A stretch of 8,518 nt of DNA, taken from UBA7803 sp047920935. Lineage in GTDB: Bacteria; Pseudomonadota; Gammaproteobacteria; Pseudomonadales; Azotimanducaceae. A model generated the notes under the pieces. That model worked only from the letters and a program-made list of their open reading frames with translations, was not told where the DNA came from and made no database searches. Shown here one piece after another: positions 1-6,572 of this stretch. Location: contig JBLRXD010000194.1 of assembly GCA_047920935.1 (NCBI GenBank), forward strand, positions 1 to 8,518, written 5' to 3'. The position numbers and the translations under genes were made by a program. Every line of letters starts with the position of its first letter. Position 1 is the stretch's first letter.

Positions 1-976
1 GAGTGACGAGCGCAAGGTCGTTGTGCTTGAGCGCGTGAGCGTCGCTCAGAATCTGCCGGAAGCGACGGGCTCCCGGCATGCCGGCGAACATGCCGAGGAC
101 GTGCCGGGTCATATCATTGAGCCGCGTGCCCGCAGAAAGTTCCTTGTCCATGTACGCCAGGTAGTCGTCCATCACGCCACGAGGATCCAGCGGTACCCCG
201 CCGCACGCGGAGCCGAAAACATGCCGGTTCATGGCCGCCAGCAGCATGGGATCGTGATAGGCGGCGCGGCCGATCATCACCCCATCCAGCGCGGCCAGGT
301 GAGCGTCGAGTTCCGCCACCGCGTCGATGCCGCCATTGATCACGAACTGCAGCTTCGGGAACTGCGCCTTCAGCGCATACGCGCGCGGGTATTGCAGTGG
401 CGGCACCGTGCGATTCTGGGCCGGCGACAGCCCGTTGAGCAGCGCCTTGCGGGCGTGGATGTAGAACACCCGGCAGCCCGATTCCGCCACCGTGGCCACG
501 AACCGCTGCAGCAGGGCATCGCTGTCCGCCTCGTCCACGCCCAGCCGGCACTTCACGCTCACCGGAACCGGCACCGCCTCGCCGATGGCGCTCATGCAGT
601 CGCGCACCAGTTCGGGCTCACGCATCAGGCAGGCGCCGAAACGCCCCTGCCGCACCCGCGGCGACGGGCAACCGACGTTCAGGTTGATCTCGTTGTAGCC
701 CGCCTCGGCGCCCATCCTCGCCGCGGCGGCCAACTCCCGCGGGTCGCTGCCGCCCAGTTGCAACGCCAGCGGGTGCTCCAGCGGGTGATATCGCAGCAGC
801 CGCTCGGCGGGACCGTGCAGCAGCGCGCCGGAGGTCACCATCTCGGTGAACAGCAAGGCGCCCGGCGCCACCAGACGGTGAAGATACCGGCAATGCCTGT
901 CCGTCCACGCCATCATGGGCGCGACGCACAGGCGGCGCTGGGGCACCGAGTCAAAATGGGGCACTGGTGGCGTCAT
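1..976 (-). CDS. dusA: tRNA-dihydrouridine(20/20a) synthase DusA (3' end cut by window)
   Basis: FMN-dependent enzyme that uses NADPH to reduce uridine to dihydrouridine in the D-loop of tRNA (U20/U20a for the DusA subfamily), acting in the cytoplasm. Reverse-strand translation from ATG 976-974 gives 325 residues with no stop before the edge; E. coli DusA is about 330-345 residues, so only the extreme C-terminus is missing. DusA signatures appear in order: RRLCVAPMMAWTDRHCR (14-30), LLFTEMVTSGAL (41-52), LALQLGGSDP (70-79), NLNVGCPSPRVRQGRFGACL (98-117, with catalytic Cys103), VKCRLGVD (141-148), HARKALLNGLSP (174-185), INGGI (213-217) and MIGRAAYHDP (234-243). The start leaves 14 residues before the conserved core, but no clear ribosome binding site precedes it, and an in-frame TTG at 997-995 cannot be excluded. 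Ala23 occupies a position that is Asp in E. coli DusA (PMLDWTDRHCR). The gene is divergent from the glycan operon and probably unrelated to it. Confidence 0.96.
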   Translation of the reverse strand, partial: MTPPVPHFDSVPQRRLCVAPMMAWTDRHCRYLHRLVAPGALLFTEMVTSGALLHGPAERLLRYHPLEHPLALQLGGSDPRELAAAARMGAEAGYNEINLNVGCPSPRVRQGRFGACLMREPELVRDCMSAIGEAVPVPVSVKCRLGVDEADSDALLQRFVATVAESGCRVFYIHARKALLNGLSPAQNRTVPPLQYPRAYALKAQFPKLQFVINGGIDAVAELDAHLAALDGVMIGRAAYHDPMLLAAMNRHVFGSACGGVPLDPRGVMDDYLAYMDKELSAGTRLNDMTRHVLGMFAGMPGARRFRQILSDAHALKHNDLALVT

Positions 977-1027
977 TTTTTCGTGGTCGAGTGACAAGGC
1001 GAAGCCGTCTGCATCCTCAATCAACGC

Positions 1028-1060
1028 ATTGTATAACGAGAACGACCACCCTTCCCGAAC
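1028..1060 (-). promoter_or_regulatory. Possible dusA promoter (weak sigma70-like match)
   Basis: Reading the minus strand, TTCGGG is followed after about 17-18 bases by TTATAC/TATACA, a poor -35 and a fair -10 element about 55 bases upstream of the dusA ATG. The placement is sensible but the match is weak. The same AT-rich stretch reads TATAAC on the plus strand without a credible -35, so the strand assignment is tentative. Confidence 0.25.
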
Positions 1061-1100
1061 TGCACATCAGGCTGCGGCATCAAGTCGTGTTTCCTCGCGG

Positions 1101-1141
1101 CACGTGGCCCGAATCATGCAAGCAAGTGGCTCGAATCATAC
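1101..1141. repeat. Pair of 19-bp direct repeats, 22-bp period (possible operator)
   Basis: Positions 1101-1119 (CACGTGGCCCGAATCATGC) and 1123-1141 (CAAGTGGCTCGAATCATAC) match at 16 of 19 bases and start 22 bp apart, about two helical turns, so both copies would lie on the same face of the DNA. They sit 64-104 bp upstream of the glycosyltransferase ATG, where an activator or repressor of the four-gene operon would be expected. The repeat is visible in the sequence; the regulatory role is inferred. Confidence 0.5.
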
Positions 1142-1204
1142 GGGCGTCAGCCGGCAGCAAAGGCTCGACGGCACCCTGCGGCTGGCAAGAGACGACGAGC
1201 GACG

Positions 1205-2455
1205 ATGGCGGAAATGAAGCACCGATTCCTGTTCGTTACGGCGGACGAATTCCCGACCTATCGGCCTGACGTGGATATTCTGTTCGGCAAGGAACTGCTC
1301 GGCCGCGGCCACCAGATCGACTGGATCGCCAGCGGCCCCGCCGCCACCGAAGGCATCGTCGAGACCCGCTGGCGCGGTTGCCGGGCGTGGCTCGCCCCTA
1401 CCGCTGCCGGCTCCGGGTTGAAGAGCCGCCTCAAGCACCACCTGACCGCATTGCGCAACGAGCTCAGGATCCTGAAACTCGTCGGACGCGAGCGCTACGA
1501 TTTCGTCCAGGTCAAAGACTGCTACCTGGCGGCCCTCATTACCTTGCTGGCCACGCGGCTCTGGTCGACGCCGTTCTATTACTGGCATTCCTTTCCGTTC
1601 CCGGAAGCGTCGCTGCAGCAGGCTGCGGCCGACGGTTCGGCCCATCCGATCCTGTATCGGGTGCGGGGCTGGATGCTGCACCTGCTGCTGTATCGAATCA
1701 TCTGCCCGATGGCCGATCACATCTTCGTCCAGAGTGATGAGATGCTCCGGCAGATGGCAAAGAAAGGCGTGAACGCGAACAAGATGACGCCGGTGCCCAT
1801 GGGGGTCGACGACGGGTTACCCGAAGCGGCGCCGGCGCCCGTGGGCGTCGAGCCTGGCGCGGGAGCCCGCATCGTCTACCTCGGTGCCCTCGATCGGCTG
1901 CGCTGTCTGGATTTCCTGGTTCACGTTTTTGCCGAAGTGGTGCAGCGCTTCCCGGATGCCGAGCTGTATTTCGTCGGCGACAGTCACCACCGCTCGGACA
2001 TCGAGTTCCTGCAGGACACGGCCCGGGATTGCGGCGTGGCGCGCAGCGTTCATTTCACCGGGTTCCTCCCCCGGGAAAGCGCCCTCGGCCACGTGGCCGC
2101 CGCGGCCGTGTGCGTCTCACCGTTGCCACCCGGCCCGGTGTACGCGGTCTCCAGTCCGACCAAAGTGCTCGAATATCTGGCGCTCGGTCGGCCGGTGGTC
2201 GCCAACGACGTGCCCGATACCTGCACGGTGCTGACCGAAAGCCAAGGCGGCCTCGCCGTGCCCTACCGGGTGGACGCGTTCGCCAGGGCGATCTGCGATG
2301 TGCTGGCGGACCCGGCGGAAGGAGACCGCATGGGCAGGCGGGGCCGCGAGTACATACGCGCTCGCAGAACCTACAGCGTTCTGGCCGATGCGCTGGAAAG
2401 CCGCTACGCACAGTTGCTCGAGCGGCCTCGCTGCAATGGGAAAGTCGCCACATGA
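1205..2455 (+). CDS. Glycosyltransferase, GT4-like (GT-B fold)
   Basis: This 416-residue protein probably transfers a sugar from a nucleotide-sugar donor onto a glycan or glycolipid acceptor at the cytoplasmic side of the membrane. The N-terminal Rossmann-like half begins HRFLFVTADEF and contains FGKELLGRGHQIDWIASG (about residues 27-44). The C-terminal donor-binding half begins near residue 223 (IVYLGALDR), continues through AELYFVGDS, and has the GT4 signature SPTKVLEYLALGRPVVAN (about 317-334, with Glu323 at the usual donor-contact position). No membrane segment or signal peptide is evident. Length is normal for the family. The start is uncertain between ATG 1205 and ATG 1214; neither has a strong ribosome binding site. 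It is the first gene of the four-gene operon and its TGA overlaps the next ATG (ATGA). Donor and acceptor cannot be read from the sequence. Confidence 0.9.
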   Translation: MAEMKHRFLFVTADEFPTYRPDVDILFGKELLGRGHQIDWIASGPAATEGIVETRWRGCRAWLAPTAAGSGLKSRLKHHLTALRNELRILKLVGRERYDFVQVKDCYLAALITLLATRLWSTPFYYWHSFPFPEASLQQAAADGSAHPILYRVRGWMLHLLLYRIICPMADHIFVQSDEMLRQMAKKGVNANKMTPVPMGVDDGLPEAAPAPVGVEPGAGARIVYLGALDRLRCLDFLVHVFAEVVQRFPDAELYFVGDSHHRSDIEFLQDTARDCGVARSVHFTGFLPRESALGHVAAAAVCVSPLPPGPVYAVSSPTKVLEYLALGRPVVANDVPDTCTVLTESQGGLAVPYRVDAFARAICDVLADPAEGDRMGRRGREYIRARRTYSVLADALESRYAQLLERPRCNGKVAT

Positions 2456-3309
2456 TCAACGCGCTGACACCGCGCCTTGCGCGCGTTCCAGAACGGCTGC
2501 GCCGACGGGTCCAGGCCCAGGTCTCGAAGCTCGAGTGCGCCAGACACGGGGATCCGCTGCGGCATCATCCCCGGCCGGTGATCACCACCTTCTTCGACGT
2601 CGAAGGCGACTACGCCATGCCGGGGATGCAGCAGGCTTGCATCGGCGGTGTCGAGAAGATTCTCGAGATTCAGCAGGGGCTGGGCATCAAATCGACCTAC
2701 AACGTCGTGGCGAAACTGGCGCTCGACGCGCCGTCGATGATCGCGGCCATTCATGACTGCGGCCACGAAGTTGCCAGCCACTCGCTGCAGCATCGCACAT
2801 TGACGCGCCTGTCATCGCAAGATCTCGCCCGGGATGTCTCGCAAACGAGAGCCGCGTTCGAGCGGTTGGGGGTTCAGATCAGCGGTCACCGCAGCCCGCA
2901 ATCGGCGTGGACCAGAAGCCTGCTCGACGAGTTGGCCATGCAGCAGTTCCGCTGGAACGCCGAAGATGGTTCGGAGCCGCATCCTTACCCGGTCGCCAAT
3001 GCGTACGGCGAGCGCTTGTGGCGTTTTCCTGTGCGCGACGACGATTGGCACTACGAAGCGAGCGGGATGAAGCCCGCGGTACTGCTCGAGCGCTGGCAGA
3101 AAGCCGTCGACACCCACGTCGGCGCCGGCCGCTATGTCGCCATTGGCTTTCATCCCTGGGTACAACGCCATCCGGAACGATTGTCCGTGTTCAAGGATTT
3201 CATGTGCTGGCTACGCGAGTATCCCGGTGTCGACATCCTGCCGTTCGGCGGCGTTCTGGAGTTGTTCGACACAACGAGGAGCGAACCTGAATCCTTCCAT
3301 GGCCACTAG
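2452..3309 (+). CDS. Polysaccharide deacetylase (NodB homology domain)
   Basis: This 285-residue metal-dependent carbohydrate esterase (CE4-like) would remove acetyl groups from an amino-sugar or acetylated glycan. The motifs are in family order: FFDVEGD (47-53, with Asp49 and Glu51 in the place of the usual DD pair), HSLQH (110-114, the two metal-binding histidines), GHRSP (145-149), RWNAEDG (167-173) and GFHPW (232-236, with His234 in the place of the motif 5 histidine). No signal peptide is visible, so it may act in the cytoplasm on a lipid- or nucleotide-linked intermediate; that is inference. The frame is open upstream to 2029, but that extension lies inside the glycosyltransferase and has no homology. 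The ATG at 2452 overlaps the previous stop by four bases and has GGGAAA eight bases before it, so it is the preferred start. The 3' end overlaps the sulfotransferase start. Confidence 0.92.
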   Translation: MINALTPRLARVPERLRRRVQAQVSKLECARHGDPLRHHPRPVITTFFDVEGDYAMPGMQQACIGGVEKILEIQQGLGIKSTYNVVAKLALDAPSMIAAIHDCGHEVASHSLQHRTLTRLSSQDLARDVSQTRAAFERLGVQISGHRSPQSAWTRSLLDELAMQQFRWNAEDGSEPHPYPVANAYGERLWRFPVRDDDWHYEASGMKPAVLLERWQKAVDTHVGAGRYVAIGFHPWVQRHPERLSVFKDFMCWLREYPGVDILPFGGVLELFDTTRSEPESFHGH

Positions 3310-4213
3310 CGTCGATCGCGTATCCGCCCAATCAGCTGCACCTGCGTTCGGGCGCCTGGTGGAACCCGTAGTCGACTTCATCCATGTGGGTGTGCAGAAG
3401 GCTGGCAGCAGTTGGCTCCAACAGGCGCTGTCGCGGCACCCGGAGCTGTTCACCGGCTGCGGCAGCCAGAACGACAAGGACATCTGCTTCTTCAGCTACC
3501 ACTACGATCGCGGTTACGAGTGGTACGAGCGGCATTTCACGGAGGGGCGGGCGGCGCGAATGCGCGGGGAAGTCTCGACCTCGTACTTTCCCTGCCGCGA
3601 CGCACCGGGGCGCATCGCACGCTACAACCCGCGGATGAAAATTCTGGTGTGCCTGCGCAATCCGGTCGACCGGCTGATCTCGAACCATCTCCACGAGATC
3701 CGCCTCGGGCACGTCTCCGAACGGAACTACGACCTGGCCGACGGCATCAGGAACAATCCGGCGTATCTGGAACAGTCGCGCTACTACACGCTGCTGAAGC
3801 GGTGGCTGCGTGAGTTTTCCATGGAAAACCTTCACGTCACCATCTTCGAGCATCTGTTCGAAGCCCCGGAGGTGCACCTCGGCGCCATCTACCGGTTTCT
3901 CGGCATCGCTTCGGAACCCAGCAGCGACTTTCCCACCGAAGCCGTCAACGCGCGCCGGGTTCCGGTCAGCCGCACCTTCGACCTCGCCGCCAGGCGCTCG
4001 GCCAGGCTGCTGAAAGGGCTGGTTCCCGCGGGAGCCATCCGCTCGCTAAAGCGCGCGGGCATCCACAAGGCGGCTACCGCGGCCAACACCCGCGCTGACC
4101 CGGAACGGCTGGTCGACCGCGCGCTGCGGCTCGAGCTTCACCAGCTTTTTGAAGACGAGAATGCCGCGCTGGCGGACCTGCTCGGCATCGATCTCGGTAT
4201 CTGGTCACCATGA
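3299..4213 (+). CDS. Sulfotransferase domain protein
   Basis: This 304-residue protein would transfer sulfate from PAPS to a hydroxyl or amino group, here probably on a sugar. The 5'-phosphosulfate-binding loop is VGVQKAGSSWLQQAL (30-44, with Lys34), followed by GEVSTSYF (90-97) and the 3'-phosphate-binding segment LRNPVDRLISNH (119-130, with Arg120 and Ser128). The C-terminus (LFEDENAALADLLGIDLGIW, 283-302) has the pattern that usually closes bacterial sulfotransferases, so the gene looks complete. The C-terminal region at about 225-270 is rich in Arg, Lys and Ala. ATG 3299 overlaps the deacetylase gene by 11 bp. A good GAGGAG at 3276-3281 is too far from this ATG but sits five bases before an in-frame CTG at 3287, which would add four residues (LNPS). 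The frame is open to 3134, but that extension is antisense-free deacetylase coding sequence in another frame. Substrate unknown. Confidence 0.92.
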   Translation: MATSVDRVSAQSAAPAFGRLVEPVVDFIHVGVQKAGSSWLQQALSRHPELFTGCGSQNDKDICFFSYHYDRGYEWYERHFTEGRAARMRGEVSTSYFPCRDAPGRIARYNPRMKILVCLRNPVDRLISNHLHEIRLGHVSERNYDLADGIRNNPAYLEQSRYYTLLKRWLREFSMENLHVTIFEHLFEAPEVHLGAIYRFLGIASEPSSDFPTEAVNARRVPVSRTFDLAARRSARLLKGLVPAGAIRSLKRAGIHKAATAANTRADPERLVDRALRLELHQLFEDENAALADLLGIDLGIWSP

Positions 4214-4250
4214 TCCACAAGCGCACGCTGCAACTACCAGGGATAACGAC

Positions 4251-5000
4251 ATGAACACAAGCTGGAAGGCGCCGTTTCTGAAGATGCTGCCGCGCGCTGC
4301 ATTGACGCGAACGTTGGGTGACCGCTGGCGCCTGCCGCTGGTGCGATTCGCCAGCAGCCCCTTCGTCTACGCGCTGCCTGGCGACACAGTCGTTCTCGGC
4401 GGCTGCTACCAGATCGATACCATCCGCAGGCACCTGCAGGCCGTCGGCCCGCAGGGACGGATCATCGCCATTGAGGCCAATCGGGAGAGCGTGCGGCAGC
4501 TCGAAGAAGCCATGCGCAGCGACCCGCAGCTTCGCGGCGCGAGCAACGTCACCCTGGTCTGCAAGGGCGTCTGGGAACGAAAGGGTCAGACCGTCTTCGT
4601 CACCAGCGACGACGACGGCCGCGACTATGACCGGATCAACGATCAGTGTCTCGATGGTTTCGAGGTGGGCAAGGGTTCGATCAGCCGGGAAGACGTGATC
4701 GAGGTCGATGCCATCGACAACATCCTGGCTGAACTTGCGATCGATAAGGTCGACTACGTGGTTCTAACGGTCAACAACTCCGAGCTTGCGGCGTTGAAGG
4801 GGTTGCGAGCGACGATCGACCGTAATCCGCAACTGCGCCTTTACATTCACTCGGTCAGCCCCCACCCGTTGGATCAGGTAACAGCTGAACTCGTCGCCGC
4901 CGGATTCCACATGCGGGTGGAACCGGTGAATCGTGGCTCGCGATTGCACCGCATTTATGCGTTCGATCACACCCCCGCTCAACGGCTGAAGCAGGCCTGA
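4251..5000 (+). CDS. FkbM-like methyltransferase homologue with degenerate SAM motifs
   Basis: This 249-residue protein follows the FkbM methyltransferase layout. Residues 43-57 (PGDTVVLGGCYQIDT) align with the usual D-x-G-A-N-x-G motif I but lack the Asp and the glycine pattern. GRIIAIEAN (69-77) keeps the acidic residue (Glu75) that normally binds the SAM ribose. The stretch VDAIDNILAELAIDKVDYVV (152-171) matches the family's LD-plus-strand segment, but the following LTVNNSELAALKGL (172-185) replaces the typical KIDVEG-E-VLKG. It may therefore be a diverged methyltransferase, one with altered cofactor use, or a non-catalytic partner. ATG 4251 has AGGGA at 4239-4243, seven bases upstream, and is clearly better than the longer frame opening at 4149, which overlaps the sulfotransferase. 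It follows that gene by 37 bp, and its last 22 bp overlap the end of the convergent DUF1415 gene. Confidence 0.78.
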   Translation: MNTSWKAPFLKMLPRAALTRTLGDRWRLPLVRFASSPFVYALPGDTVVLGGCYQIDTIRRHLQAVGPQGRIIAIEANRESVRQLEEAMRSDPQLRGASNVTLVCKGVWERKGQTVFVTSDDDGRDYDRINDQCLDGFEVGKGSISREDVIEVDAIDNILAELAIDKVDYVVLTVNNSELAALKGLRATIDRNPQLRLYIHSVSPHPLDQVTAELVAAGFHMRVEPVNRGSRLHRIYAFDHTPAQRLKQA

Positions 5001-5545
5001 ACGAGGGCTCGTAGCTTCTCCTGGCCCAGCTCGTTCATCCGCCTGATGTTGCTCGCGGGAATGTCTTCCACGCCGGCGAATGCGTGTATCGCCCGCTCGA
5101 GGCTATCCTCGCGGATGAGGTGCAACATCGGATAGGGGGAACGGTTGGTGTAGTTCTCTGCATCATCCGCAGCCGTACCGGCAAACTGATACTCGGGATG
5201 GAAGCTGGCCACCTGGTAGACGCCGTCCAGGTGCAAATGCAGCAGCAGTCGGTCGGCCCGGTCCAGGAACTGGTTGTAGTGGTCGAAGTCCTGCAGCGCG
5301 AGCGGGTGAATCAGCAAGGTGGTTTCTATGCGGGGGTCGCTCTGCAGCCGCTCCAGTTCGGATTGCAGTGCGGCCGACAACTGATCCTCGGAGTCAGCTT
5401 CGGTCACTGCGAAGCGTACTCGGTCATTGACCAACTCGCGTTGCGCGAATGGGCACAGGTTCAGCCCCACCACCACGGTTTCCACCCAGCACCGCACCAC
5501 TTGGGTTATCTCAGCGTCTTCTAGAGAGCGACTTCGGCTGGGCAT
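4979..5545 (-). CDS. DUF1415 family protein
   Basis: This 188-residue protein matches the DUF1415 family, whose function is not established as far as I know. The recognisable segments are VVVGLNLCPFA (24-34, with Cys31), TTLLIHP (75-81), YQVASFHPEYQFAGT (110-124) and NYTNRSPYPMLHLIREDSLE (131-150). The conserved Cys, His, Asp and Arg residues suggest a binding or catalytic site, but no reaction should be assigned. No signal peptide or membrane segment is visible, so it is probably cytoplasmic. Its ATG at 5545-5543 lies one base after the stop of the upstream hydrolase gene (TAGCATG) and lacks its own clear ribosome binding site, so its translation is probably coupled to that gene. Its 3' end overlaps the FkbM-like gene on the other strand. 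Confidence 0.92.
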   Translation of the reverse strand: MPSRSRSLEDAEITQVVRCWVETVVVGLNLCPFAQRELVNDRVRFAVTEADSEDQLSAALQSELERLQSDPRIETTLLIHPLALQDFDHYNQFLDRADRLLLHLHLDGVYQVASFHPEYQFAGTAADDAENYTNRSPYPMLHLIREDSLERAIHAFAGVEDIPASNIRRMNELGQEKLRALVQACFSR

Positions 5546-5546
5546 G

Positions 5547-6572
5547 CTAATTTCGACACAGCTGGTGTTCGGCCTGGCGAGGGCCGACGAAGCGCGGGCT
5601 GGCGTCGCGGGCTTCGGGCTCCAGCAACCAGGCCTCGATGTCGGCGTAGGTTCGGTGGGCGCCGCTGTAGCGGGTCAGTAGATGAAAGCCGTCGGGATAG
5701 ATACTCACCTGCCAATGTTCGCCGTGTTTCGCCACCCCGTCCAGCAGCGCGCATATGGCGCCTACCGGCACGAGATCGTCCTTGGCCCCGTACAGCAGCA
5801 GCGTCGGGTGCTGCAGACCGGGGGCTGCCAGCAGTGCCGCGTCCATCAGGTCAACCAGACCAGCGGCGGCCGCTACCCGGGTGTGATTGGGAACCAGCGG
5901 GTCGGCGCGCAGTTCGTCGATGACTTCGGGTTGGTCGGTCGGGTGGTATCCCAGAGCGTGGGCGATTCGCACCGATACGGGCAGGCCGGGCGCCAGGCGC
6001 TCACCCAGCCACAGCCCGAAACGCTGGTAGCCGGGCATGACCGGCCGACCGAGCACGGCGGGCGCCAGCAAAATGGTTCCAGCGACCGGCGGAATCGCCG
6101 CTGTGCTTGAGTTGGCGTCGGCACCGGCACCGGTCATCGCCAGCAGCGCCACCGCGCCACCCATGCTGGTGCCGAGCAGATACAGTGGGGTCTCGGGATA
6201 GCGCTGGCGCAGCAGTCCGGCGGCGGCGCGGGCATCGCTCATCAGTACCTCATTCCCGGGCCAGCCACCCACGCCCGCGGTGGCGCCGAACCCCCGCTGA
6301 TCGTAGGCGTACAGGCTGATTCCGCGAGGGCTCAGTGCTTGGCCCAGTGCCTCGAAGCCGCCGCCATGGTCGTTGAAGCCGTGCAGACCCAGCACCACCG
6401 CGGCGTTGCGGCCCGTGGCGGGCCAGCGATGCAGCGGCAGGCGATAACCGTCCGCGGCGACGATGTGGCCGGCGATCAGTCGCGGCTGCCCGGCCATGTC
6501 GCCCACGGGCACCTCCGGGGCTTGGCACCCGTGCAGCAGCGTGACCAGCAGTAGGGGCAGAACTCTGCGCAT
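5547..6572 (-). CDS. Alpha/beta hydrolase lipoprotein, monoacylglycerol-lipase-like
   Basis: This is a serine hydrolase of the alpha/beta fold, 341 residues from ATG 6572-6570. It begins with a short lipoprotein signal, MRRVLPLLLVTLLHGC, in which Cys16 follows an LHG lipobox, so the mature protein would be lipid-anchored in the envelope. The fold then shows HGFNDHGGGF (64-73, oxyanion-hole region), YAYDQRGFGAT (88-98), the nucleophile elbow GTSMGG (134-139, Ser136), YGAKDDLVP (261-269, with Asp265 as likely acid) and GFHLL (295-299, with His297). This pattern is closest to monoacylglycerol lipase or lysophospholipase-like hydrolases; the true substrate is unknown. The frame extends to ATG 6629, but the signal peptide marks 6572 as the start. 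No strong ribosome binding site is seen. It lies upstream of and probably in an operon with the DUF1415 gene. Confidence 0.9.
   Translation of the reverse strand: MRRVLPLLLVTLLHGCQAPEVPVGDMAGQPRLIAGHIVAADGYRLPLHRWPATGRNAAVVLGLHGFNDHGGGFEALGQALSPRGISLYAYDQRGFGATAGVGGWPGNEVLMSDARAAAGLLRQRYPETPLYLLGTSMGGAVALLAMTGAGADANSSTAAIPPVAGTILLAPAVLGRPVMPGYQRFGLWLGERLAPGLPVSVRIAHALGYHPTDQPEVIDELRADPLVPNHTRVAAAAGLVDLMDAALLAAPGLQHPTLLLYGAKDDLVPVGAICALLDGVAKHGEHWQVSIYPDGFHLLTRYSGAHRTYADIEAWLLEPEARDASPRFVGPRQAEHQLCRN

Larger units (their letters stand above)
977..1204. promoter_or_regulatory. Divergent intergenic region between dusA and the glycan operon
   Basis: This 228-bp gap lies between the divergent starts of dusA and the glycosyltransferase and must hold the promoters of both. 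It contains an AT-richer stretch near 1028-1037 (TATAAC on plus, TTATACAAT on minus) and a pair of 22-bp-spaced direct repeats at 1101-1141, listed separately. I see no convincing small gene in it; the short plus-strand frames that cross it run into the dusA antisense and lack family resemblance. Confidence 0.6.

Noticed and set aside
23..994. Long plus-strand open frame of 323 residues across the dusA region
   Set aside because: It is antisense to dusA, is rich in His, Arg and Gln as expected from the complement of a high-GC gene, and shows no domain pattern, whereas the minus strand gives an unmistakable DusA.
1029..1037. TATAAC as a plus-strand -10 box for the glycan operon
   Set aside because: No acceptable -35 lies 16-18 bases upstream, and a start here would leave a leader of roughly 160 bases; kept only as part of the intergenic description.
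1136..1720. Minus-strand frame of 194 residues opposite the glycosyltransferase
   Set aside because: Shadow of a high-GC gene; the plus strand has recognisable GT-B motifs, and the reverse frame has none.
2029..2451. N-terminal extension of the deacetylase frame by 141 residues
   Set aside because: It lies wholly inside the glycosyltransferase gene in another frame, is arginine-rich shadow sequence, and the ATGA overlap with ATG 2452 is a normal operon junction.
3134..3298. N-terminal extension of the sulfotransferase frame
   Set aside because: It overlaps the deacetylase coding sequence and has no resemblance to sulfotransferases; the PAPS-binding loop is already at residue 30 from ATG 3299.
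4149..4250. N-terminal extension of the FkbM-like frame
   Set aside because: It overlaps the sulfotransferase C-terminus, while ATG 4251 has a well-spaced AGGGA.
5084..5524. Plus-strand frame of 146 residues opposite the DUF1415 gene
   Set aside because: The minus strand encodes conserved DUF1415 motifs; the opposite frame has no start signal or family resemblance.
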